A DNA stretch of 64,000 nt, from contig CM060104.1 of assembly GCA_030522415.1 (NCBI GenBank), positions 16,000,229 through 16,064,228 on the forward strand. Reading direction: 5' to 3'. This stretch comes from Channallabes apus. Lineage: Eukaryota; Chordata; Actinopteri; Siluriformes; Clariidae. This document shows, piece after piece, positions 1 to 10,283 of the stretch (position 1 is the stretch's first letter; each line of letters opens with the position of its first letter). The position numbers were made by a program, and so were the translations under genes. The notes under the pieces were generated by a model. The model was not told the origin of the DNA. It was given only the letters and a program-made list of their open reading frames with translations, and made no database searches.

Positions 1-212
1 TTGGCAAAAAAAGATGAACTTTTTTGAAGATTGAACTAAGTTGCAGACCTAGATTTAATATATTTTTTTAAGTTTATATATTTATTATTTCATACTTGTT
101 TCATGTTTCTAAATTTACAAATTTGACTGTAGCAATCAAATATTACCAAATATCATAATAAAAATTCTGAGAATATGTTGTAGAGATTCATTTGTTTATT
201 GTTCCCGCACAG

Positions 213-448
213 ACGGCAGTTAAGGGTCTATCTGGTGTCTGTCCCTTTCGTGTTGCTGTGCCTGTACATTGCCCTCTATGTGATGATGATCTACTTTAAC
301 ATGGAGAGATGGGCGATGAGTGTTTATAACGAAGAGCCAAACTTCCTAACAAGTGTGCTGCTGTTCATACCAAGTATTGTGTATGCAGTGGTCATTGAGC
401 TCATGAACCTGTTATATCGCTACGGAGCTGAGTTTCTCACAAACTGGG
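213..448 (+). CDS. ANO10: ANO10 coding exon (two membrane segments)
   Basis: The acceptor is the AG at 211-212 and the donor is the GT at 449. The first base completes an arginine codon from the upstream exon and the last base is codon position 1. It encodes [13 protein letters not shown], then a hydrophobic segment ([15 protein letters not shown]), a short loop, a second hydrophobic segment ([18 protein letters not shown]) and [12 protein letters not shown], the typical anoctamin order. There is no natural start codon in this exon; it continues from exons outside the window. Confidence 0.93.
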
Positions 449-636
449 GTACGTGTGCAGAAATACAAAACCATGGAGTATGTGTGTATGGCTGAAGAGC
501 TAAAATCTTTACACTGAAGCAGGAAGATTAAAAGACATTAACTGCATGGTGAAACATATGATTATTACACAGACTAGCTTTTGATTCTATACTTCTTATG
601 TGACTCTTAAGAATATCTCACCTGCCCTATGTTTAG

Positions 637-692
637 AAAACCACAGACTGGAATCATCCTTCCAGAATCACCTGGTTCTTAAAGTATTGGTG
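637..692 (+). CDS. ANO10: ANO10 coding exon (56 nt)
   Basis: This small exon has its acceptor AG at 635-636 and donor GTGAGT from 693. Its first two bases complete a Glu codon begun at 448, giving ENHRLESSFQNHLVLKVLV, the conserved anoctamin ENHR segment. It ends in phase 0. The exact frame match to both neighbours makes it secure despite its size. Confidence 0.92.
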
Positions 693-809
693 GTGAGTTA
701 AAAGATTTTCAAGTTATTGTGATTTATTGTATCATTTGTGATTTAAGATTTTTTTTTCTTTACTAATTAATTGTTCATTAATACTTTTCATTAAATTTTT
801 TTCTTGCAG

Positions 810-884
810 TTCAACTTCATCAATTGTTTTTCTTCTTTATTCTACATTGCTTTTGTAATGCAAGATATGGCTTTGCTTCGACAT
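810..884 (+). CDS. ANO10: ANO10 coding exon (75 nt)
   Basis: It is flanked by TTCTTGCAG and GTGAGT and is exactly 25 codons in phase 0. It encodes a membrane segment beginning FNFINCFSSLFYIAFVMQD and ending ALLRH, matching the anoctamin FYIAF region. It is followed by a 3.5 kb intron that contains a Tc1 element and older transposase relics. Confidence 0.93.
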
Positions 885-1243
885 GTGAGTAGTAGAGCAA
901 ACCTTTTCATAATAATATAATATATTATTCTGTTAATAATAATCAATAGTTTAATTATTAATGTCGAATAATATTTTGTTAGTAACTTATTTTTGTATTT
1001 TTACTGTCTTCAAAGTCATGTTCCTGAATATTAAACTGATCTGTAATATCTGTAATTATAAAGATAATGTTTAGCTGCTGTTGCTGTAAATGTCACCTCG
1101 ATAGCTGAGTGATCTGTATTGAACAGATTGCACACTCTTACATTTCCTTGGACAACATTTATCTTATATTGTGGCACAAATTTTCTGTGGTATCGTTTTG
1201 ATATTTATTTCCATCCTTTATTTCTGGCTGGGAATCTTGTATA

Positions 1244-2863
1244 CAGTGGTGTGAAAAACTATTTGCCCCCTCCTGATTTCTTATTCTTTTGCATGTTTGT
1301 CACACAAAATGTTTCTGATCATCAAACACATTTAACTATTAGTCAAAGATAACACAAGTAAACACAAAATGCAGTTTTTAAATGAGGGATTTTATTATTT
1401 AGGGAGAAAAAAAAATCCAAACCTACATGGACCTGTGTGAAAAAGTAATTGCCCCCTGAACCTAATAACTGGTTGGGCCACCCTTAGCAGCAATAACTGC
1501 AATCAAGCGTTTGCGATAACTTGCAACGAGTCTTTTACAGCGCTCTGGAGAAATTTTGGGCCACTCATCTTTGCAGAATTGTTGTAATTCAGCTTTATTT
1601 GAGGGTTTTCTAGCATGAACCGCCTTTTTAAGGTCATGCCACAACATCTCAATAGGATTCAGGTCAGGGCTTTGACTAGGCCACTCCAAAGTCTTCATTT
1701 TGTTTTTCTTCAGCCATTCAGAGGTGGATTTGCTGGTGTGTTTTGGGTCATTGTCCTGCTGCAGCACCCAAGATCGCTTCAGCTTGAGTTGACGAACAGA
1801 TGGCCGGACATTCTCCTTCAGGATTTTTTGGTAGACAGTAGAATTCATGGTTCCATCTATCACAGCAAGTCTTCCAGGTCCTGAAGCAGCAAAACAACCC
1901 CAGACCATCACACTACCACCACCATATTTTACTGTTGGTATGATGTTCTTTTTCTGAAATGCTGTGTTACTTTTACGCCAGATGTAACGGGACACGCACC
2001 TTCCAAAAAGTTCAACTTTTGTCTCGTCGGTCCACAAGGTATTTTCCCAAAAGTCTTGGCAATCATTGAGATGTTTTTTAGCAAAATTGAGACGAGCCTT
2101 AATGTTCTTTTTGCTTAAAAGTGGTTTGCGCCTTGGAAATCTGCCATGCAGGCCGTTTTTGCCCAGTCTCTTTCTTATGGTGGAGTCGTGAACACTGACC
2201 TTAATTGAGGCAAGTGAGGCCTGCAGTTCCTTAGATGTTGTCCTGGGGTCTTTTGTGGCCTCTCGGATGAGTTGTCTCTGCGATCTTGGGGTAATTTTGG
2301 TCGGCCGGCCACTCCTGGGAAGGTTCACCACTGTTCCATGTTTTTGTCATTTGTGGATAATGGCTCTCACTGTGGTTCGCTGGAGTCCCAAAGCTTTAGA
2401 AGTGGCTTCATAACCTTTACCAGACTGATAGATCTCAATTACTTTTGTTCTCATTTGTTCCTGAATTTCTTTGGATCTTGGCATGATGTCTAGCTTTTGA
2501 GGTGCTTTTGGTCTACTTCTCTGTGTCAGGTAGCTCCTATTTAAGTGATTTCTTGATTGAAACAGGTGTGGCAGTAATCAGGCCTGGGGGTGACTACAGA
2601 AATTGAACTCGGGTGTGATAAACCGCAGTTAAATTATTTTTTAACAAGGGGGGGCAATCACTTTTTCACACAGGGCCATGTAGATTTGGAGTTTTTTTTC
2701 TCCCTTAATAACGTAAACCTTTATTTAAAAACTGCATTTTGTGTTCAATTATGTTATCTTTGACTAATAGTTAACGGTTTTTGATGAGCAGAAACATTTT
2801 GTGTGACAAACATGCAAAAGAATAAGAAATCAGGAAGGGGGCAAATAGTTTTTCACACCACTG
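1244..2863 (-). mobile_element. Tc1-type transposon, copy 1 (1.62 kb)
   Basis: The element begins CAGTGGTGTGAAAAAC and ends with the inverted form, TTTTTCACACCACTG, and is flanked on both sides by TA, the Tc1/mariner target duplication. The inverted repeats are long: about 215 bases at each end are mutually complementary, including an inner GTGAAAAAGTAATTGCCCC block. It sits in the ANO10 intron after 884. A near-identical copy lies at 61533-63142 in the same orientation. Confidence 0.95.
1462..2484 (-). pseudogene. Tc1 transposase with one nonsense codon (copy 1)
   Basis: The reading frame runs from the ATG at 2484 to the stop at 1462 (340 codons plus stop). It is broken by one TGA at 2347-2349, where copy 2 has a Trp codon in HKWQKHG, between the two helix-turn-helix parts of the DNA-binding domain. 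The rest is intact: TDETKVELFG, LQQDNDPKHTS and SPDLNPIEMLWHDLKK carry the DD34E catalytic residues, and RFPRRKPLLSKKN is a basic, NLS-like stretch. Unlike copy 2 it keeps IYQ in IEIYQSGKGY. It is probably inactive. Confidence 0.9.
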
Positions 2864-2865
2864 TA

Positions 2866-3240
2866 TATGACTGTGTCGAATCCACTCCATAAAGTCTTTT
2901 CCAGCACATCACAGAGGGATTAAATTCAGGACTGTGGAGGCGTTTTCATGTGAAAATAATTTCTCATGCTCCCACAACCTCTTCTTCACAAATTGAGTCT
3001 CGAAATGTACCTGTGCCGTGGGGACAGAAAAATCCATTGATGGGATAACTTTATTTTATTGCCACATAACATTGCTGCGCCTAGACCTGACCAACTGAAG
3101 CAAACCCAGATCATCACACTGCCCTCAGAGGCTTGTACAGAGACCACTATGCATGATTGGTGCATTGCTTCATGTGCTTCCCTTCTTAACCTGTATCGTC
3201 CATCGCTCTGGTATAGGATCAATCTGGACAATCAGAACAT
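2866..3240 (-). pseudogene. Degenerate Tc1-family transposase relic
   Basis: The reverse strand translates in pieces to DGRYRLRREAHEAMHQSC and SEGSVMIWVCFSWSGLGA, the latter matching the Tc1 signature GGSxMVWGCFSWSG. Stops and frameshifts are frequent and no terminal repeats are recognisable. It abuts the right end of Tc1 copy 1 but comes from a different, older Tc1 family. Confidence 0.65.
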
Positions 3241-3479
3241 ATGATCTTTTCCCTCATTATGCACACTATTAAATCAAAGCCCTTTTTTTCCTAATTAGTC
3301 TCACTAACAAGTGATTTTTCTTACAGTATGTCCACACAGCTGTTTAGTCCTGTGAGTTTCTGTTACATTGCGCATTTGGATATGCTCCTACTTTCACTAT
3401 TAAACGTAGCTGTGATTTCGGCTGTCGATTTTTATAAAGCAGCTTCAAAAAGTGATAATTCGTGAACTTTTTTCAGATC

Positions 3480-3725
3480 ACATTTTTTCTTTTAGGTTGT
3501 TGGAGGTTCACCACTGTCTTCCCTGGTTTAATGAAGTGGTGGTCAGTTCCTTCCCCAGTTCCAGTAATTTCAGCAATCTCTCCTTAGTTGTTGTCTTTGC
3601 TTGATGCAGGCCATTAAATTGACCCTTTGGAAGTAAAATAAATTTTTTCCCTACGACTACAGGATTTGTCTTCCAGCATGGTCTTTGTAGAAATGAGAAA
3701 CTTCTCACCGCATCAGTTAAGGTTT
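3480..3725. repeat. Probable degraded DNA-transposon end
   Basis: The stretch ending GAGAAACTTCTCACCGCATC resembles ends of old Tc1-like elements in fish. No open frame or paired terminus is visible. Family assignment is tentative. Confidence 0.3.
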
Positions 3726-3774
3726 AAAAGAATTGCAAACTGAAACTTATTAATACAAGGGACGGTCATGAAAT

Positions 3775-4165
3775 TATTATTGCTAAGAAAAAAATGTAAT
3801 GAAAACAAATGTTGGTCGTGAGCTTTATTCTCCACATATCCTCCATCTAAGACCACACTTTTCCAACCGATGGATGAACTGGTCTTTTAATGATGGATCT
3901 TAGAAGAAGCCTTTTTTTTTTTGGCTCTGAGGAAAAGTTCCATCCCGGTAACCTTATTGTTGTCGTTTCTTAAAGTGATGGAAGAGGATGAAGTCACTGG
4001 GTGTGAGATCAGGGGAGTAGGGGGGATGAGGCAGAATTTTGTACCCTAAGTCCCCCACAAGTTTCACCATTGCGTGAGCTGAATGGGATGGCGCGTTGTC
4101 ATTGTCAGAAGGCGATCCCCCATTTGTGAGCAGTTCACAAAGCTTCGCCTTGGTTTTGATCCTCT
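3775..4165 (-). pseudogene. Mariner-type transposase relic
   Basis: On the reverse strand a short stretch reads DNDNAPSHSAHAMVKL, then LGYKILPHPPYSPDLTPSDF. These resemble the mariner blocks HDNARPH and PPYSPDLAPSDY, whose last Asp gives the mariner DD34D triad instead of the Tc1 Glu. Downstream, HPSVGKVWS is also mariner-like but separated by frame breaks. The 5' part of the gene is missing. Confidence 0.6.
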
Positions 4166-4371
4166 AGCATGATCATATGGAACTATACTGCGGGTTTTTA
4201 AACAAGTATAAAATTGTATAATTATTATTATTTTTTTGGGTTAATACATACCTTCATGTTGCCAGATTTTTTTTTATACTGTATGCCATTTTTTTCCTCC
4301 TGCTCATAATACATGCCACAGAGAAGTGTTGCTTAAAATGAGCTTTTTTTTTTTTTTTTTTTGTGCTTCAG

Positions 4372-4554
4372 AGCCTTGCCACTCTTCTCATCACCTCTCA
4401 AATCCTGAACCAAATGATGGAAGCCTTCCTGCCATACTGGCTGCAGAGGAGACGTAATAAGAAGGTTCATAAGAGGGTGAGGAGGGTGATGGGAGATCAG
4501 GAGCTCCCCATGGTGGAGCAGGTCCAGCTGGAGAGTGAAATGAATACTTATCTG
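4372..4554 (+). CDS. ANO10: ANO10 coding exon (183 nt)
   Basis: The acceptor follows a long T tract (TTGTGCTTCAG) and the donor is GTGAGA. The exon is 61 codons in phase 0. It encodes [31 protein letters not shown] and a charged loop ending in [22 protein letters not shown] and the conserved Glu residues near the end are hallmarks of the calcium-binding half of TMEM16 proteins. Confidence 0.95.
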
Positions 4555-4790
4555 GTGAGACAATAAATGGAGAAGTTAAATATTAACTATATTAAGATAT
4601 ATGTAATATTTCTATGTCTTGAAAGAATTTAATAAATAAATAAATGACAGTCAAATCATTCAACTAGCTGAGACTACAAGACTGTAGAGTTTGATATTTT
4701 TATGATGTAATCGATGAAACAAAGGTTAAAGAAAGACCATATTGTGGTGTTTTTAAGAAAACTCGTTCTTGGTATATGTCTGATGTCCAG

Positions 4791-4982
4791 GGCACGTTTG
4801 ATGACTATCTGGAGCAGTTCTTACTGTTTGGCTACGTCAGTCTGTTCTCCTGTGTGTATCCTCTTGCTGCCGTGCTAGTGGTGCTCAACAACATCACAGA
4901 GGTCTATTCAGACGCCTTTAAAATGTCTCACGTGTTCAAGCGCCCATTCTCTGAGCCTGCATCTGACATCGGAGTGTGGCAG
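4791..4982 (+). CDS. ANO10: ANO10 coding exon (192 nt, calcium-site motifs)
   Basis: The acceptor is GTCCAG and the donor is GTGAGA. The exon is 64 codons in phase 0. It encodes [20 protein letters not shown], a membrane segment ([15 protein letters not shown]), [20 protein letters not shown] and PASDIGVWQ. The FDDYLE acidic cluster and the NNxxExxxD pattern correspond to family calcium-coordinating positions, so the ion-binding chemistry looks intact. Confidence 0.96.
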
Positions 4983-5628
4983 GTGAGAAAGGGGTGAACA
5001 ATCCTTTGTTTGTTTAATTTTCTGCATTTGTGCCCTATTGCCAAGTAACTTATGTTGCACATACTGTAAGCTTGCACTTCATTAATGCGTCTATTATATG
5101 TGTATCGTTATACCATTTTTTAGGTGGCTTATGTTTTTTGGACTAGTCTTTACAGTATTTTGTGTAATATAGAGTGAACAGTAAAGAATAAAATTGGCCA
5201 AATCTAAGATGTGTTAAGTTAATAGACTCTTACCTAGAAATCTCGAGTGCTGTGTAATAATCAAAGGCTTTAACAAAGTATGTATTAGTTAAGGGATGTG
5301 TACACTTGGACTTTTTTGATTACTATATCGACATTATTTGTTTTGTTCACAAAAGATCTGATTTCAAATGAACGTATGGACTTTTTATGTCCACTATATT
5401 GGAGGCTAACCCCCACCCCCCTAAACAAAATTAAAATTAAGTAAACATATTGAAGATTTTTATTCCCTGTAACAGGAACAAATTTTAAAACCACAATCCT
5501 GGAAAATGAAACGTGTCACGACAACACAGACGGAAGTGTTGAATTCTGAGGAGGGTGATAATTCATTTATATTCAGTGCTAATTTTTTTTTTCCCCCCTC
5601 CTTTGTCTTTTCTCACTCTCTACTTCAG

Positions 5629-5757
5629 CTGGCGTTCGAGACGATGAGCATTATTGCTGTGGTCACCAACTGTGCCTTGATCGGTCTGTCTCCTCAAGTA
5701 CAGGCCTACTTCCCTGAGACGGACACGCAGCTTATCCTCACTATAGTGGCTGTTGAG
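5629..5757 (+). CDS. ANO10: ANO10 coding exon (129 nt)
   Basis: The acceptor is TACTTCAG after a pyrimidine-rich tract and the donor is GTAAAT. The exon is 43 codons in phase 0. It encodes [33 protein letters not shown] and [10 protein letters not shown], which is the start of the last membrane helix. The following intron is 12.4 kb. Confidence 0.95.
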
Positions 5758-6184
5758 GTAAATCTTCTGTCCTATCCCGTCTTCTTAACCGCCTCATGAA
5801 AATTATTTTGTGTGTATGTTTTTGTGTAATACATTGAAGTAAATTATGTAGATTAAAATAAAGAAATATAGACAGTAAAGTGCCTGAAGATACTATTTAA
5901 AAACTTGTTTATATAACAACCTCAGCAGCAACCTCATTTCCCCCCTCGTCTGTTCCACCCACTCAGTATTCAGCATCACTAGTACACTAATCACTGGCCT
6001 GATCATCTGTCCTCATCCTGTTTCTTACCGGTTCATGCCTTAACTTGAATGTTTTTATAACATTCAGTCTAGGAACTGAACTGGAAATGAGAGATTGAAG
6101 TCTGGAGAGTCAGTCCTCAAGACTACATAAAAAAATTCTTGTTAAGTCTTGCTCTGTGAAAGAAAAATATGAAGAAATGAGGGA

Positions 6185-6225
6185 TTAAGGGGTGGCTTAA
6201 GACTTCTGCACGGAACTGTAGATAA
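6185..6225. repeat. Tc1-type terminal fragment
   Basis: GGTGGCTTAAGACTTCTGCACGGAACTGTA resembles the ends of common fish Tc1-like elements (the type reading CTAAGACTTTTGCACAGTACTGTA). A matching opposite end was not found nearby, so this is probably one end of a decayed element. Confidence 0.4.
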
Positions 6226-6375
6226 CCTGAATTATTGAGACTAAAGCAAAATTCAGTGTTTTAATGACATTCTATATTTTGGAAATATTCATTCAATATT
6301 TTGAAATAATGACAATCAAGATAAGAGTAATTAGGAATTGTATGCGGTGAAATTGCCATAAAACAATTAATATTT

Positions 6376-7880
6376 AGTTAGTTCAAGTTCAATTTATTTG
6401 TATAGCAGATTTACAACAGCCTTCAGGCTGACCAAAGTGCTTCACAGAAAAGCATACTCATAAAACAAACCCCAAAAACAATAAACACAAAAGTAGCACA
6501 ACCTGTTTAACACTACTATATAACAAAATTAATATACTAAAGAAAAAAAATAGGTTTTGAGCAAGGACTTAAAAGAGGACAGAGAAGGTGCCAATCTAAT
6601 CTCTAAAGGCAAAATATTCCAAAGTTGAGGCCCTGCTACCGCAAAAGCCCGTGCCCCTCTACGCTTGAGCCTCACGTGTGGGACTACTAATAGAGCCTGA
6701 CCACAAGATCTTAGTGTTCTAGAAGGAGAGTAAGGATGAAGAAGTTCGGAGAGGTAAACTGGTGCTAGGTTATGTAAAGATTTATACACAAAGAGGAGAA
6801 TTTTAAAATGAATTCTCTGAGAGACTGGCAGCCAGTGTAAGAAAGAGAAAGTTTTGAGCGAGCCATGATTTAACCTCCTCTAATCACTGCAAAAGATTAG
6901 TAGTAGCAATAACGTTATTTCTTTTGATGGGAAGATAAATTTGAATATCAGCTTCATAGAAATGAAAATATCCATCATGGTTCCGTAAAATAGAACCCAG
7001 AGGTAGCATATAGAGAGAGAACAGAGATGGAGCCAAAATAGAGCCTTGTGGAAGACCACAGGTCAAAGGTGCCAGGGAAGAAGTGAAATTACCCATCTTT
7101 AATAAAAACTTTCTATTAGACAAGTATGACTGAAACCATTTCAGAACATTCGCTTTTAAACCCACCCAGAACTCTAATCTAGATAATAGTATAGAGTGAT
7201 CGACAGTATCAAAGGCCGCCAATAGATCCAGGAGAAGAAGAATCACAGAGTCTCCAGAGTCAGTGGAGACATAAATATCATTTAACACTCTCAAAAGGGC
7301 GGACTCTGTACTATGAGCAGACTTAAAACCAGATTGAAAAACCTCATGAATACCCATCTTAGTCACAAAACATTGTAGTTGGTCCAGCACAATTTTCTCC
7401 AAAACCTTAGAAACGAAAAGTAAGACAGAGATTGGCCGAAAATTCTTTAGGACAGAAGAATCCAGTGAAGGCTTCTTGAGCAAAGGAGTAACAGTAGCCA
7501 CCTTAAGATTGGCCGAAACACAGCCCGTTGAAGACATTTATTAATGAAAGATACCAAGCCTGGCCCAATGGAATCCAGAATTAAACTTAGGAATCTTGGA
7601 TGGATGATATCATTAGAGCAAGAAGAGGGTTTAAGCTTGTCAATGACCTGCTTCAGAAACTGGACATTGATGGGTTCAAAAACCTCCCAAAAAGTAAAGA
7701 CAGAAGGCGTGGTAGGTGAATCCTTTAATGTTAAGGTGGGGCAAATGCCAAGTCTTAGGGTTTTAATTTTGTCGCTAAAGAATCTCAAGAAACCTTCGCA
7801 AAGGCTTAGTCCTTTATGTTTTGAAAGCCTGCCGGATCTGGCTGGGTGTCGAGACAAAAAGACGTCTGCAGTGCGCCTGC
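6376..7880 (-). mobile_element. 5'-truncated, internally deleted L2-type LINE
   Basis: The element is read on the reverse strand. From right to left it shows an endonuclease-RT linker region (SDKIKTLRLGICPTL), a reverse transcriptase, and a C-terminal domain (LHWLPVSQRIHFKILLF, then YKSLHNLAPVYLSELLHPYS). It ends in a 3' tail near 6376-6450, of the type reading CTATACAAATAAATTGAA on that strand. The segment between the RT and LHWLPV is largely deleted near 6870. Frame breaks occur near 7520. It sits inside an ANO10 intron, opposite to the gene. Confidence 0.85.
6884..7537 (-). pseudogene. L2-type reverse transcriptase, damaged active site
   Basis: The 217-codon open stretch carries NFRPISVLLFVSKVLEKIV, GFKSAHSTESALLRVLNDI, motif A (LLLLDLLAAFDTVDHS) and motif B (CGLPQGSILAPSLFSLYM). 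Motif C, normally YADD, here reads YEAD, so the first catalytic Asp pair is broken. The fingers region continues upstream in another frame (7447-7857, FLKQVIDKLKPSSC and LILDSIGPGLVSFINKC), showing a frameshift. It cannot encode an active RT. Confidence 0.85.
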
Positions 7881-7975
7881 GTCATCGCTCAATCCATGTC
7901 TGATTGCTTCCTGAAGATCATGTAGAGAAGATGGTTTCTTGACTGCTACTGCCCTCTTCACCATTATCCAGCAGT

Positions 7976-8174
7976 TTTACATTTACATTTAGGCATTTGG
8001 CAGACGTTCTTATCCAGAGCGACTTACATTTGTATCTCATTACACATCTGAGCAGTTGAGGGTTAAGGGCCTTGCTCAAGGACCCAGCAGTGGCAAATTG
8101 GTGGTTGTGGGGTTTGAACCTGGGATCTACCGAACCGTAGTCCAATGCCTTAACCACTGAGCTACCCCTGACCC
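7976..8174 (-). repeat. tRNA-derived SINE (type 1)
   Basis: On the reverse strand it starts with a tRNA-like head: box A (GGTAGCTCAGTGGTTAAGGC) and box B (GGTTCAAACCC) at normal spacing. A body follows (GGGTCCTTGAGCAAGGCCC), then an L2-like 3' end (CTCTGGATAAGAACGTCTGC) and ATGTAAATGTAAA repeats. It is a common teleost SINE layout and is not a functional tRNA, because the cloverleaf arms do not pair. Confidence 0.85.
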
Positions 8175-8389
8175 ATTATTGGGTTTCTATTGGATTTAGG
8201 TCAGGAGATGACCCAGGCCAAGGCTCCAGAAGCTGAATATCATTGGCATTATTTCACTCATTTTTCAGTTAATTATCCATAACTCTTCAGCCAGACAGGC
8301 TAGAAATAATTAGTGAAATCACTTGTCTGTGTATAGGAGAACTATAATACATGGTATATTTTGTCCTCTAATACTGTATGTATATACAC

Positions 8390-8399
8390 TGTGTGTGTA

Positions 8400-8454
<55 letters not shown>
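8390..8454. repeat. (GT)n(AT)n microsatellite
   Basis: Alternating GT then AT dinucleotides over about 65 bases. Open frames across it are artefacts. Confidence 0.95.
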
Positions 8455-8457
<3 letters not shown>

Positions 8458-9156
8458 TCAGCCATAGCATTTGTTCATGCCATCAGATGGTGCCAGTGAG
8501 CCGCATTTGTGTTGAAGGTGAGAGGTTGCTGAGGTTCCTGGCTCCGGGTGAAGGCTGTGACTTCCCTCCGGTAATCTTGTTAGACTGAGATAATGCAGGC
8601 CGTTGGGGCTTTGTTGACTGTGTGACAGGAATTGATTAACGTACGCTATCTAATGTATTTGAGTGTCGCGAACACTAGCAATCCAAGCAAAAAGCGAGTC
8701 CACATGTGTTCGTGCCAGATTAACCCAACCCAGCTTTGCCTGTAGGCCCCAAGAGACCCGCTCAAAATAACTGACTCCAGGAAAACACACACACACACAC
8801 ACGCTCACTTTCATTTTTCTAAAATGAGTTGTATTTTAGTGTGAGTTTAGAAAGGAAGTCATTGTGCTGTGTTTATGATTTTCATAAGATTTTTTGTAGG
8901 ACTTGGCAGCAGAATGGAGCACAGTAATGTGCTTTTAGTGATATTGTTTTTATTTCAGCCATAATAGCATGCCAGTAATAAACTGAGATTTTGATCAAGA
9001 TGACACAAAACCTGGGTTTATCATTCCATACGGATGCTAATCCCATGGATTTATTTCCATATTGATGGGTACATTTATTTTACACTGGTAAAATAACCGG
9101 TAAAAAAAAAAAAAAACGGATAATGGATGGTTAGTTGAGTGTTATTTGCTTTTAGC

Positions 9157-9158
<2 letters not shown>

Positions 9159-9232
<74 letters not shown>
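9159..9232. repeat. (GT)37 microsatellite
   Basis: A perfect 74-base GT run, the longest uninterrupted GT tract in the window. Apparent Cys-Val proteins across it are artefacts. Confidence 0.97.
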
Positions 9233-9234
<2 letters not shown>

Positions 9235-9906
9235 CCGAATGCTCTAACCTTTAAAAAAAAAAAAAAACTCAGTTTGCCCTCATTCTGCCATGTTGCTGCA
9301 TCCTATGCTCTGACTCAGAGTGTGTGTCCCTATCCAAGCTCAAACTAGTCCAGTATACAATAGTCAGACAGACAAACTTTAACGGTCATCTCGTTCACCT
9401 CCACCTTCTCAAGACCTGCACCTCTGAGTCCTTGTATCACACGACACATCGACGCAGTCAACAGTACACCTTAATCCTAAGACCTATCCTTTAACCCAGG
9501 GCGAAAGTTAAGAGTTTAAGAGAATCTCACCAAGGCAGGACTTATAATACACATATCAGAAAGTTGGTGTGATGCAAAGCAAGCCATTATGCTTTGTGTG
9601 TGCGTGTGTGCGTGTGTGTGTGTGTGCAATGATTCACACACTCATTTAGCAGCAGGGGCACGTTCTCTCGCTCGCTCTCTTTTATCCTCCACTCTCTCTG
9701 GCTCCGTCTGTCTCTGTTGTCTCTCTCTTAGTCCATTATGGGAACTGAGGGGAAATAAAACACAGCAGATGATCAGCATTCAGAGACTGATGTTGTGTCT
9801 GAATTTCAGCTCTGTTTTTAGCAACAGCCCCTTCATATGATACACAATGCTACACTTATTTACACAATGCCCAATACTCTTGTATTGTTTTATCATCATC
9901 GATCAT

Positions 9907-10283
9907 TCATTCATTCATTCATTCATTTTCTATACCGCTTAATCCTGTGTTCAGGGTCGCGGGGGACCTGGAGCCTATCCCAGGGGACTTCGGGCACTAG
10001 GCGGGGTACACCCTGGACAGGGTGCCAATCCATCGCAGGGCACACACACATACACACACACCCAATCACACACTACGGGCAATTTCGGAACGCCAATTAG
10101 CCTAATCTCCATATCTTTGGACTGTGGGAGGAAACCGGAGTACCCGGAGGAAACCCACCAAGCACGGGGAGAACATGCAAACTCCATGCACACAGAGACG
10201 GGAATCGAGCCTGGCTGGGGAATCGAACCCAGACCCTGGAGGTGCAAGGCGACAGTGCTAACCACTATACCACCGTGCCGCCT
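9907..10283 (-). repeat. tRNA-derived SINE (type 2), full length with TSD
   Basis: On the reverse strand it begins GGCGGCACGGTGGTATAGTG with box A (TATAGTGGTTAGCACTG) and box B (GGGTTCGATTCC). A body follows containing TCCTCCGGGTACTCCGGTTT and the CCAAAGATATGGAGATTAGG segment, and it ends in ATGA repeats. The 12-base sequence ATCATCGATCAT flanks both sides exactly (9895-9906 and 10284-10295), a clean target duplication. Partial relatives occur at 30218-30390 and 49480-49700. Confidence 0.92.

Noticed and set aside
8100..8174. Possible tRNA gene (box A and box B present)
   Set aside because: The arms do not fold as a tRNA and it continues into a SINE body; the same holds for 10215-10283, 37320-37374 and 45722-45808.
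9139..9348. Cys-Val repeat proteins across GT/CA runs (also 21099-21296, 50016-50473, 53655-53950)
   Set aside because: These are translations of dinucleotide microsatellites with no other coding signal.
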